Assembly (NCBI RefSeq): GCF_001688725.2
Contig: NZ_CP015401.2
Span: 1,116,001-1,180,000, forward strand
Direction: 5' to 3'
Source: Bacteroides caecimuris
Lineage (GTDB): Bacteria > Bacteroidota > Bacteroidia > Bacteroidales > Bacteroidaceae
Length of the DNA: 64,000 nucleotides
Position 1 is the stretch's first letter, and every line of letters begins with the position of its first letter. Made by a program: the position numbers and the translations under genes. Positions 26,839 through 34,859 of this stretch are shown here, one piece after another. The notes beneath the pieces are model-generated. The model was not told the DNA's origin, did not search any database, and saw only the letters and a list, made by a program, of their open reading frames with translations.

Positions 26839-29082
26839 TTATTCTTTCTCTCTCATGCGCTCATGCTTATTCCCCTGCACAATACCTTTATCCATCATAA
26901 CTATTTGGTACAACTCCTCAAAAGTAGTATCAATAAACGTATAGTTTATCATCTTGCTTGTATTGATTGGTTGAATGTTGGCATATTGTTTACGGAAGTA
27001 GCGCAGTTCAAAGGCGAGACGAAGGTCGTTGCTATTTTCTTCTCCATCGGTTTGCTTCACTTCCTTTGATGTGATAGTTCTAACTCTAATTATCTCGTAG
27101 ACATCACATATCCCTTCTCCTTTGAAGTAGGGCATGAAGTAATGTAGATTTTGCAGAGCAATAGTAGTTGGGAAATGACTACCTGTGTAATAGAGTGTGG
27201 CATTACCATCCTTGAAACTTTGCAAATAGCCTTTACGGCTGCTGTTTGTAACAAGACCTATGAGTACACGGTTTCCTACTTCTACGAATGTTCCCTTTTG
27301 CGGTATCACTTTAGAGATTGTCTCATGTGATTTTGTGGTGATAAGTTGTTCAACAAACTGCTCCAATAGCTGGCGATTATGTTGGTCTTTAGGACGAAGT
27401 GGGAATGCACCGATGTTCACTTCGTCTATAGTCTTACGGAACTTCGATACAGCAACATCTGTTGGATTACCATCTCCAGGAAATAATATATAACCACCTA
27501 TCACTTCTTTTTTTAAAGTATTCGATTGATAGTCTTTATAATAGATGGCATCGCGATATCTGTGCATCTGGTTGATCGCATCTTCGGGTGGAACATCTAC
27601 TCCATTTTTATCCTTTCCATCAATACGATATTTCGCATCAAACAGATAAGTCATTTTCATTCCTTCTTGCAAATCGTTCTTGGTCAGTTGCAGGACAATA
27701 TCCGGCTTTTGTGGCACTGTGCGCACCACAAGATCTTTCATTCCAATGTCACTATTCCCCTTGTCTGTGTTCTTTGGATTATAGACTAATTCAGCCAGTT
27801 CCACATTGTCTTTCTTGAAAAGGATACGGGAATGTTCTCCTTTGCCCAAATCCCACGTGAACAGGCCATTCATTTCCATACGGTTTTTATGGTCTATATC
27901 TTCATCAGACAAATGAAGTTTTTCCTTCACAATATGGCTCACTTCTATGAAACACCATATCTCGTAGAGTGTCGCTATATCTTTGGTTTGCAAACGGTAT
28001 ATGCCATCATTCAGAGAATAGGAGCGGCGAAGCAGGCTCCATGTGCGATATACCTGACTATATCCGGTAGCTTTTTGCAGAACCAGACTTTCCTGATTCA
28101 TTCCTTTGTAATTTCCTACTGTACGGAAGAAGGGATTTCGCTGCAAGTGTTTCAATGTAGCCAATGTGGCTTGCATGTCATCCTTCATCACATCCGAAGC
28201 ATTCTTTACCGCTTCTATGCGCTTCTTCAAGACTGCGTATTTATCCGTAATTTGTCCAAGAGCGAATTTCAAGAACCTGTTTTCCTGCGTGTCATTTGTT
28301 CGGACGCGTTCTTCTACACGATATAAGTGAGAGCTGTCCTGTCTGTGTTCTGCCAATTCGTTTTCTATGCAGGAGGGGACAAATGTCAGCTTATCGGCAC
28401 GTTTGTAAGTCTCTTTTCCGTGTAACCGATGTCTTGGGCGGTCAATGATGTTTTTGCAGGCCTTGATGAATTTCTTTTGCTCATTGGCAAATACGCTCCA
28501 CCAGATTATTTCCGGGGTCTCTCCGCTTGCATCGGGCGAAAAGCCATGAAAGGTTCTTCGCATATAGTCGAGCGAAAGCATTCTGTACTCTTGTTCAATA
28601 TCCTCTATAATGGCTTTCCAATGCTCGTGATAGTTGAGCTTTGTGCTCAACACTTCAAAAGAGAAGACAAAACTGCGGGTTTCTGCTCCCACTTGATACA
28701 TGAGTTGTATTTCGCTGCGACCAACCTCATTGCCATAATTCAAGAAACCTGCCAATATCTGTCTGCGAAAAGTGAATTTTTCATTTTCACTCTGGAGAGT
28801 GGAGCCAAACTTAGCCTTTTTCACATAGTTCTTGAATTCCACCCAAATAGGATAATCGGTGTTGTCGAAAAATATGGCAGGAGCTTGTTGGCTGTTTTCA
28901 ATCGTAATTTCTTCTCCAATATGGTTGCTCAGGATAACAGATGATACGCCTTCTGACCAAGAATAAGTGGAGTGTAAGCATTCTTCTCCAATATTACTCT
29001 TGGCTTTATACCAAATGTCATCGAATTTTGCGCATTCGACAATCATTTCAAAATCCTGATGCTTTATGGTGAGCAGTTCCAT
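26839..29082 (-). CDS. DUF2357 / PD-(D/E)XK nuclease, McrC-like partner of McrB
   Basis: About 747 residues from ATG 29082 (a TTG four codons upstream is an alternative). The N-terminal and middle parts match DUF2357-type proteins (DRPRHRLHGKETYKRADKLT, NDTQENRFLKFAL). A restriction-type nuclease core follows at about residues 460-490: KPDIVLQL and YLFDAKYRIDG (D-x-K), then INQMHRYRDAIYY. Such proteins are the nuclease subunits beside McrB-type GTPases, as in McrBC-like and BsuMI/LlaI-type restriction systems. It is 31 bp upstream of the Avs-like gene and directly downstream of mcrB. Confidence 0.82.
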   Translation of the reverse strand: MELLTIKHQDFEMIVECAKFDDIWYKAKSNIGEECLHSTYSWSEGVSSVILSNHIGEEITIENSQQAPAIFFDNTDYPIWVEFKNYVKKAKFGSTLQSENEKFTFRRQILAGFLNYGNEVGRSEIQLMYQVGAETRSFVFSFEVLSTKLNYHEHWKAIIEDIEQEYRMLSLDYMRRTFHGFSPDASGETPEIIWWSVFANEQKKFIKACKNIIDRPRHRLHGKETYKRADKLTFVPSCIENELAEHRQDSSHLYRVEERVRTNDTQENRFLKFALGQITDKYAVLKKRIEAVKNASDVMKDDMQATLATLKHLQRNPFFRTVGNYKGMNQESLVLQKATGYSQVYRTWSLLRRSYSLNDGIYRLQTKDIATLYEIWCFIEVSHIVKEKLHLSDEDIDHKNRMEMNGLFTWDLGKGEHSRILFKKDNVELAELVYNPKNTDKGNSDIGMKDLVVRTVPQKPDIVLQLTKNDLQEGMKMTYLFDAKYRIDGKDKNGVDVPPEDAINQMHRYRDAIYYKDYQSNTLKKEVIGGYILFPGDGNPTDVAVSKFRKTIDEVNIGAFPLRPKDQHNRQLLEQFVEQLITTKSHETISKVIPQKGTFVEVGNRVLIGLVTNSSRKGYLQSFKDGNATLYYTGSHFPTTIALQNLHYFMPYFKGEGICDVYEIIRVRTITSKEVKQTDGEENSNDLRLAFELRYFRKQYANIQPINTSKMINYTFIDTTFEELYQIVMMDKGIVQGNKHERMREKE

Positions 29083-29108
29083 TGTCCTTTGCAAATATCT
29101 GATTGTTT

Positions 29109-30956
29109 TTAGCTCCAGAAACTTGTATAGCCGGATGACAACCGTTCTTGCATTTCTTTCAACTTGGCTATGGAAACGGATTCTATTTTCTTATCTTCTC
29201 CGGTCAATGCCAACAACTGCGCTTCGATAGTAGTAATCAGTCTTTCAAGAAGTGAATGCTTGACTTTTGTATCATCACCTTCTATTCGTGACAAGATTTT
29301 CATGCTTGTTATCTCATCCAATGCGGTTGCTATGACCTCATCTTCACTGAACTCGTGTCCGTTTTCATCCATATTGTAAGGCAAATTGTTTACCACATAA
29401 AGCAGGAATTCGTTTCGCGTGCGGTAGGCAACTTTGAACGGAGTGCCGTTAAGGACATCATTCACAGCTTGCAAATAGGTCAATACCTTATTACAAACAT
29501 CCTCGTTATCTGCATATACATCCACACCTTCTACAGCTGTACCGATAAGCATATCGCTATTCAGCTTACCAATACGTTCATATTTGCTGTCCAATCCGGC
29601 ATACAAATCCACTTCATTCATTTCTATAGTCATGGCACGGTCAAGTACCTTACGGGAAAAAGAGAAGGTTGTTTCATCCATATTTACCGTACCCACTACG
29701 ATTAGATTCTGTGGAATGGTGATACCCTCTTCCAAAAAGCGGTTCCTTAATGTTTCATTGTTTCCTGTCAGCTCGGCTGTCAATACCCGATACCAATCCT
29801 CTGTGCTTTTTTTCAGGATAGGGTCTGTTGCAATCGTACCGTCTTCGTTGCTTTTACGAGATTCTATCACACTAAGAAATTCCGCAAAATATTGTTCGAC
29901 AGGAGCAAGATTCATTTCATCCAGACAAAGGAAATGAGGTACATCCAAGTTTTCCCAAGCCTTTGTGATAAATCTTAAGAAATCACCAATCACATATATA
30001 GGGCTTCCGCTGACACGGCTCACATATCCCATGAGTTCAGTGGAATCATGCCAATTGGGTTTTACCTGAATCATCTCAAAATTCTTAGGTTTCTGAGCTT
30101 TATATTCAGTGGAATCTTCGTCCCAACACGCACGGGCCAATTCACGGACAATACGGCTTTTGCCCGTACCGGATATACCGGCAAGCAAAAGGAAGGGTTT
30201 AGTCTTTATAGCCATGATAATGTCTATATAGTGATAGTATTGGAAATCTGTACGTTTTTTGTCTTTAGTGTCAAATATTCTATAAATTTCTTTTGGAGAA
30301 ATCTTAGTTTCCTCCTGTGATAAACTCAATCTTCCATACTTTGCTATATATTCCGTAAAATCAGAATCTGATGGTAAAAACTCATTTAATAAACTAGTGG
30401 AGTAGCTTATGGCTAAACAATTCTTGATTTCTGATCTGTTTATTTCAGAAATGCTAAATTTATATTTTCTGCATAACCATATTGCAAGAGCGATTCTGCA
30501 CTCTTTGTTTTTTATATATTTCTTTATATTCTTGTAGAGAGTCTCATTTATGGATAAAACTCCATTTTGTACGTTAAATAATGCAGCATCTTTCGTCCTA
30601 CGTGGGAAATCATGTAAAACTACAGGATTTGCAATAGACTCTTTTACTACATTTACGGAGAAGAAATTGCTTCCGACTTTATAATCTTTTTCGTCTTTTA
30701 TATCAGTGAAAAAGTTCGATGTATAACAAGACCCATCTATACTTACAACATCTCCTACATAATTAATAAATAACTCTCTGTCTTCTTTTTCCTTTGTATC
30801 GCAATTTTTATTGGTTTTTAAAACAAAATGGTCTAATGCGAATAAATACCTGATGGCACTTATAAATTGGGTGGCACCTTGACTTGAAGGGCTGTCTGTA
30901 TTGTGTGACAGTATTTTATATGCTGTCAATAGGGATTTTTTATCAATATAAGCCAT
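29109..30956 (-). CDS. mcrB: McrB-type AAA+ GTPase
   Basis: A 615-residue protein. The first 240 residues have no recognised domain and probably recognise DNA. The AAA+ motor follows: Walker A LAGISGTGKSRIVREL (260-267 core), the conserved PNWHDSTELMGY, Walker B HFLCLDEMNLAPVEQYFAEF, and the McrB GTP signature region VGTVNMDETT followed by RKVLDRAMTIE. It is predicted to hydrolyse GTP to translocate DNA and activate the downstream DUF2357 nuclease. It is 5 bp from the methyltransferase gene. Because a cognate methyltransferase is present, it may restrict DNA lacking the self methylation rather than methylated DNA; this is inference. Confidence 0.88.
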   Translation of the reverse strand: MAYIDKKSLLTAYKILSHNTDSPSSQGATQFISAIRYLFALDHFVLKTNKNCDTKEKEDRELFINYVGDVVSIDGSCYTSNFFTDIKDEKDYKVGSNFFSVNVVKESIANPVVLHDFPRRTKDAALFNVQNGVLSINETLYKNIKKYIKNKECRIALAIWLCRKYKFSISEINRSEIKNCLAISYSTSLLNEFLPSDSDFTEYIAKYGRLSLSQEETKISPKEIYRIFDTKDKKRTDFQYYHYIDIIMAIKTKPFLLLAGISGTGKSRIVRELARACWDEDSTEYKAQKPKNFEMIQVKPNWHDSTELMGYVSRVSGSPIYVIGDFLRFITKAWENLDVPHFLCLDEMNLAPVEQYFAEFLSVIESRKSNEDGTIATDPILKKSTEDWYRVLTAELTGNNETLRNRFLEEGITIPQNLIVVGTVNMDETTFSFSRKVLDRAMTIEMNEVDLYAGLDSKYERIGKLNSDMLIGTAVEGVDVYADNEDVCNKVLTYLQAVNDVLNGTPFKVAYRTRNEFLLYVVNNLPYNMDENGHEFSEDEVIATALDEITSMKILSRIEGDDTKVKHSLLERLITTIEAQLLALTGEDKKIESVSIAKLKEMQERLSSGYTSFWS

Positions 30957-30961
30957 ATCTA

Positions 30962-32161
30962 TTATTCATTAATTGGGAGGAATCTTAACAAAGCGGTTGC
31001 TGTAATCCAGCCAAGTATTGGAGGAACGGCATTACCAATAACTTTATATCTAGCTGCTAAAGGTATTGCATTAAACAAGTAGTTATCAGGGAATGACTGA
31101 ATTCTTGCACATTCCCTAACAGAATACCGTCTATTTTCAATGGGGTGAGTAATTCCACATTTGTCAGGTTGCGCAGAAGCTGTAATTGTACCGCAAATTT
31201 CTCCAAAAGCAAATCGTCTAAAAAATTTTGGAGCATGATAACGTTTAGGGTTATCATAGATATTCCTAAATCGTGGAGTCAACATTTCGTAGGGTATGTC
31301 TTTCCATGATTTTCCTTCCATACATATTGTAGGTAAATTCGTATGGGAATATCCGTCATAAAAATATTGGAATCCTTCAATGCCGTGAGCACAGCTTCCG
31401 ATTAAATTTACTGTTTGTTGTGTTCCTGGGCTAAATTCCCATACTTCATTATCAGGTAAGTTTTCTACACCTTGTAATATTCTTCCTAATACCAGTTCTT
31501 CGATGTTCCCATAATGTTCGGATGGGATATTGTTTTCTTGAACAATTGTTTTCAATAAGTTGAAATCAAAATGTCCAAGATTCAACTCTCTATCTATTCC
31601 AACCATTAGAACACGATAGCGTTTTTGGGGAACGCCGTAATCAGAAGCACAAACTAATTTGTATGAGACATCATAACCTAAATCGCCCATGATTCTAACG
31701 ATTTCTTCAGGTACACTATTGCCATTTGCTACATGTGAAGATAGAATGCCTCTAACATTCTCAAACAGAAATGCTTGAGGACGATGGCCAGCCTCAATCT
31801 TTGCAGCAATGATTCTATGACATTCTTCAAATAATGTACCTCTTCCGTTTTCATCATCCACTCCCTGTCTTTTGCCAGCATTAGAAAATGGTTGGCATGG
31901 GAAACCGGCTAAAAGTATATCAAAATCAGGTATATCATTAGCATCAATATCTCTAATATCAGCTAAAAGGCAATTGGCTCCATCATTTGTTAATAATGGG
32001 TTGGCATTATAACAAGACTGTGCGTCTTGGTCAAAATCATTTGCAAATACAATTTCTGTATCTAATCTCTCATAATCGTGTCCTCTGAATGCAAATCCTC
32101 CGCTAAATCCCAAATCAAGACCACCACATCCGGAAAACAAAGATACTATTGTCTTAGGCAT
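30962..32161 (-). CDS. DNA (cytosine-5) methyltransferase
   Basis: A 399-residue C5-methyltransferase with all conserved motifs in order: I (IVSLFSGCGGLDLGFSGG, SAM binding), IV (LLAGFPCQPFSNAGKR, catalytic Cys89), VI (FLFENVRGIL), VIII (YGVPQKRYRVLMVG), and IX-X (RECARIQSFPDNY, YKVIGNAVPP). The region about 240-340 between VIII and IX is the target recognition domain; the site recognised cannot be read from sequence. It lies 14 bp downstream of the XRE regulator and 5 bp upstream of mcrB, and is the natural partner of Vsr. Confidence 0.93.
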   Translation of the reverse strand: MPKTIVSLFSGCGGLDLGFSGGFAFRGHDYERLDTEIVFANDFDQDAQSCYNANPLLTNDGANCLLADIRDIDANDIPDFDILLAGFPCQPFSNAGKRQGVDDENGRGTLFEECHRIIAAKIEAGHRPQAFLFENVRGILSSHVANGNSVPEEIVRIMGDLGYDVSYKLVCASDYGVPQKRYRVLMVGIDRELNLGHFDFNLLKTIVQENNIPSEHYGNIEELVLGRILQGVENLPDNEVWEFSPGTQQTVNLIGSCAHGIEGFQYFYDGYSHTNLPTICMEGKSWKDIPYEMLTPRFRNIYDNPKRYHAPKFFRRFAFGEICGTITASAQPDKCGITHPIENRRYSVRECARIQSFPDNYLFNAIPLAARYKVIGNAVPPILGWITATALLRFLPINE

Positions 32162-32175
32162 TTGTACGTATTAAG

Positions 32176-32385
32176 TTAAATATTTTTTATTGACCACAAT
32201 AAGTCCTTAGTATCCACTTCAAGGACTTTTGCGATTTTCACTAATGTCTCCAAGTTCGGTTGCATGGTATTTGTGCACCATTTTGACACAGTTCCCGGAT
32301 CTTTTCCCAACTGTTCTGCCAACCATTTATTGGTGCGTTTCTTTTCTGCTAAAATCACCTTCAAACGATTTATATCTTTATTCAT
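32176..32385 (-). CDS. XRE-family regulator of the defence operon
   Basis: About 69 residues from ATG 32385 (MNKDINRLKVILAEKKRTNK). The open frame extends to a TTG at 32412, but that codon lies inside the -7 box. It is a single HTH_3 domain (WLAEQLGKDPGTVSKWCTNT, then LETLVKIAKVLEVD). Its size and position as first gene before the methyltransferase resemble C-proteins of restriction-modification systems, which time methylase and nuclease expression. Two symmetric AT-rich arms upstream are the likely operator. Confidence 0.85.
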   Translation of the reverse strand: MNKDINRLKVILAEKKRTNKWLAEQLGKDPGTVSKWCTNTMQPNLETLVKIAKVLEVDTKDLLWSIKNI

Positions 32386-32408
32386 ACGTTCTATGATATG
32401 TTTTGAAT

Positions 32409-32455
32409 GCAAAGGTAATCATTATAATCGAAAACTTATTCCAATTATAATGATT
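32409..32455 (-). promoter_or_regulatory. Promoter and symmetric operator of the defence operon
   Basis: The minus strand has a perfect -7 box TACCTTTG (32417-32410). Immediately upstream lie AATCATTATAAT (32417-32428) and its exact inverse ATTATAATGATT (32444-32455), 15 bp apart. Each arm contains the self-complementary octamer ATTATAAT, and the two octamers start 23 bp apart. The arms cover the -7 edge and the -33 zone, suiting autoregulation by the adjacent XRE protein. Confidence 0.65.
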
Positions 32456-32522
32456 TTCTGACAAATATATGTCGGAAAACTGCTTTATATTGAAATATAC
32501 TTCAATGTGTATATCGGAAAAC

Positions 32523-33233
32523 TCACTTGGATTGGTTCTCTTTTTCCCTTCTCTCTTTTACCTTTTCCAATCCTGGCATCTTTTTAGCCAATACACTTTC
32601 TCCTGCAGGAAAGTAAAGTGGAAAGACCTGAGATAAGAAACTTACAATATCACTACGCTTCTTGCCCATGTTGAAAAAAGTAGAACAAACAAAGTACATA
32701 ATATCTTGCTGACTACATGTATCTTTTAGCTGAATGGTTATTGAGGGTGTGATTATCAAACCGTGTTCTGCAAATGCGCAAGCACTGGCAAGAATAGCTT
32801 TCTGTTCTTCTTCGGTAAACATCTTTATTTTCCCAGCTAACCATTCAAGCTCTCTTTGCCGGAGTGCTTGTTGTTTTTCGTTTTGATGCTCCAATAGGAT
32901 TGCTACATTTTCTTGTTGCTTTTCTGTCAAGGCGTTTTCTAATGCTTGGTTCTTTCGTTTAAGAACGTTGAATTTTAGCAAAGCAGCAATGTACATACAG
33001 AAATATCCTACTGCAATATCGAATATTAGGACAAGCAGATAATTGTTACTTGAGTTTTGTATGCCACCAGCCATATATTCACTAATAGGGATAACAGCTA
33101 ATAGCATGATAATGGCTATTGCATAAAGCACTCGGTATCGCGTTTTATGGTTTACCTGTGGCAAAGAGGCAAACAAAAAGGCGATAATCAAAACGGCTAT
33201 GATTGCAAAGAATGGTATGAAAGAGGTCTCCAT
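32523..33233 (-). CDS. Membrane protein of unknown function coupled to the AlbA_2 regulator
   Basis: About 236 residues from ATG 33233 (METSFIPFFAIIAVLII), 16 bp after the stop of the upstream gene. Three predicted transmembrane segments occupy about residues 4-25, 33-52 and 65-88. A coiled coil follows (LENALTEKQQENVAILLEHQ) and then a soluble C-terminal domain that I do not recognise. Topology suggests a membrane-anchored sensor or effector. Linked to the AlbA_2/ATPase-like gene within the island; a role in defence is conceivable but not shown. Confidence 0.6.
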   Translation of the reverse strand: METSFIPFFAIIAVLIIAFLFASLPQVNHKTRYRVLYAIAIIMLLAVIPISEYMAGGIQNSSNNYLLVLIFDIAVGYFCMYIAALLKFNVLKRKNQALENALTEKQQENVAILLEHQNEKQQALRQRELEWLAGKIKMFTEEEQKAILASACAFAEHGLIITPSITIQLKDTCSQQDIMYFVCSTFFNMGKKRSDIVSFLSQVFPLYFPAGESVLAKKMPGLEKVKERREKENQSK

Positions 33234-33249
33234 AGGTTTGTTGTTCTGT

Positions 33250-34791
33250 TTATGGTTTAACAATAATGCGCCAATAACCAGCCTTGTCTGAACCTTCGTG
33301 AACCAAAATTCCCATACCCCTAAGGCTCTTGATATTTTTCTCTATAGCGCGTTTAGTTACACCAATCTTGTTGGCCATATTATCAGCTGTGATTGAAGGA
33401 TCTGAAATAACGAGGTCGATTATCTTTTGTGCAGTTTTACTGACTTTCTTCTGTGTTTCCGATGTATCTCCGAACTTATCCGCATTTACACCGAACTTTT
33501 CGACCGAACTTTCTTCATTTACACCGAACTCTTTTGTGTTTACACCGAACTTTTCGACCGAACTTTCTTCGTTTACCGGGTACTTTTCGAGGGTACTATT
33601 TACCCTGTTGGCTACTTCTTCAACAGGCATTCTTCCGTTGTCACCCCAGTTCAAATTATAGAATGTGGTGTAGAAAGAAGTCGCTTCCGTTTGATATTGC
33701 GGCTCTTTACCTTGCAGGAAATTGGGTAGCTTCTCTGTAAGCTCTCGCATTTTGCGTAAGCCGGAACCACGTTTTTCCATATAATCCAACTGTGTGAACA
33801 CATCCGCAATGACGGGGTTGCGGCGCATGGACGGCACTTTGTATATGTCACGGTCTTGAATCTGTGTTCCGTCAAGCATTGCGCCCGGTGATACCAGTTC
33901 TACACGGTCATCGTAAATATCGATATGTACTTCACCGCCCATCACGGTATAATCCCGATGGATAAGATGGTTTACCAATCCTTCGAAGATAGCACGGTCG
34001 GAATAGTCGGGGAGGTTAAGGCGATAGTTTGGCATCTTCACCCAGCCGCTCATGGTATAGTTTTTGATGAAATCCATACTATATTTTAAGAGCAGCACAA
34101 GGTTAGCCCGATGTTCTACGGAACTGATGGCATCATCCTTATAGAGTCCAGTCCAACGGGTGCAGAAAATACGCGATTGAAATACCGTGCAATTATCCAC
34201 AAACAGCAATCCTGCATTGGTCAGTTTGCCGTCAGGAGTTACCAGCCCGAATGATTCCAGATACTTATCGTTCCATTCCTGATGGGTTTGCTCACGGAAA
34301 GTATTGGCAAGGATGATGAAAGAATGTTTGCTGGCATCCACTTGGGTAGGCAGTGAATCCCAAGTCATGTGCGTGCCTTTTAATACCAACGAAAGTAATT
34401 GTTGGGAGTTGCATTCTACACTTTCATTCCCAACTCGTACATATGCGGTACGTGTCCCATCCTGATAATAGTAATAAGGTGTAAGCGTTCCTGCCTTTAC
34501 TTTCACTTCAAGCAGGGTATGTCCTTCATGTTCTATCGGAATAAGTTGAACTTCCGGCACAGGGTCAAGTCGTGCCTTTATCATTTCACTGATAAAATCA
34601 GCATCGGCTTGTGGATTCTCCAACCCTACAATTACGCCGTCATCATTCACTCCATAGAACAAACTGCCACCGTCCGTATTGGCAAATGCCGACACGGATT
34701 TAAGCCATGACTTTACTTTCTTACGCTCCAACATTTCCTTGAAATCGTAAGCCGAGCATTCCGCTATCAATGTATTGTTATGTATCTGCAT
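33250..34791 (-). CDS. AlbA_2 (Schlafen-like) / HATPase_c_4 putative transcriptional regulator
   Basis: About 513 residues from ATG 34791 (MQIHNNTLIAECSAYDFKEM); the longer frame starts at a GTG inside the promoter region. The N-terminus is an AlbA_2 nucleic-acid-binding domain (SAFANTDGGSLFYGVNDDG). The middle has an ATPase-like HATPase_c_4 region (AIFEGLVNHLIHRDYTVMGG, RGSGLRKM). The C-terminus is a winged helix (ITADNMANKIGVTKRAIEKN). Between them lies an internal repeat with two copies of VNEESSVEKFGVN. Family members are regulators or nucleic-acid-binding defence-associated proteins. Confidence 0.8.
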   Translation of the reverse strand: MQIHNNTLIAECSAYDFKEMLERKKVKSWLKSVSAFANTDGGSLFYGVNDDGVIVGLENPQADADFISEMIKARLDPVPEVQLIPIEHEGHTLLEVKVKAGTLTPYYYYQDGTRTAYVRVGNESVECNSQQLLSLVLKGTHMTWDSLPTQVDASKHSFIILANTFREQTHQEWNDKYLESFGLVTPDGKLTNAGLLFVDNCTVFQSRIFCTRWTGLYKDDAISSVEHRANLVLLLKYSMDFIKNYTMSGWVKMPNYRLNLPDYSDRAIFEGLVNHLIHRDYTVMGGEVHIDIYDDRVELVSPGAMLDGTQIQDRDIYKVPSMRRNPVIADVFTQLDYMEKRGSGLRKMRELTEKLPNFLQGKEPQYQTEATSFYTTFYNLNWGDNGRMPVEEVANRVNSTLEKYPVNEESSVEKFGVNTKEFGVNEESSVEKFGVNADKFGDTSETQKKVSKTAQKIIDLVISDPSITADNMANKIGVTKRAIEKNIKSLRGMGILVHEGSDKAGYWRIIVKP

Positions 34792-34835
34792 CGTTTTCTT
34801 ATTGTTGTTTGGATATAACATCCCAATATCATACA

Positions 34836-34843
34836 CAAAATTA
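34836..34843 (-). promoter_or_regulatory. -7 box of the AlbA_2 gene
   Basis: The minus strand reads TAATTTTG, matching TAnnTTTG, 45 bp before ATG 34791. This supports the internal start. The IS110-family element begins a few tens of bp further upstream. Confidence 0.5.
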
Positions 34844-34859
34844 TATAGAAAAATCGATT

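Noticed and set aside
22668..29082. Further genes hidden on the plus strand opposite the large defence genes
   Set aside because: All plus-strand frames there are short, without motifs or start context, and are shadows of the large minus-strand proteins.
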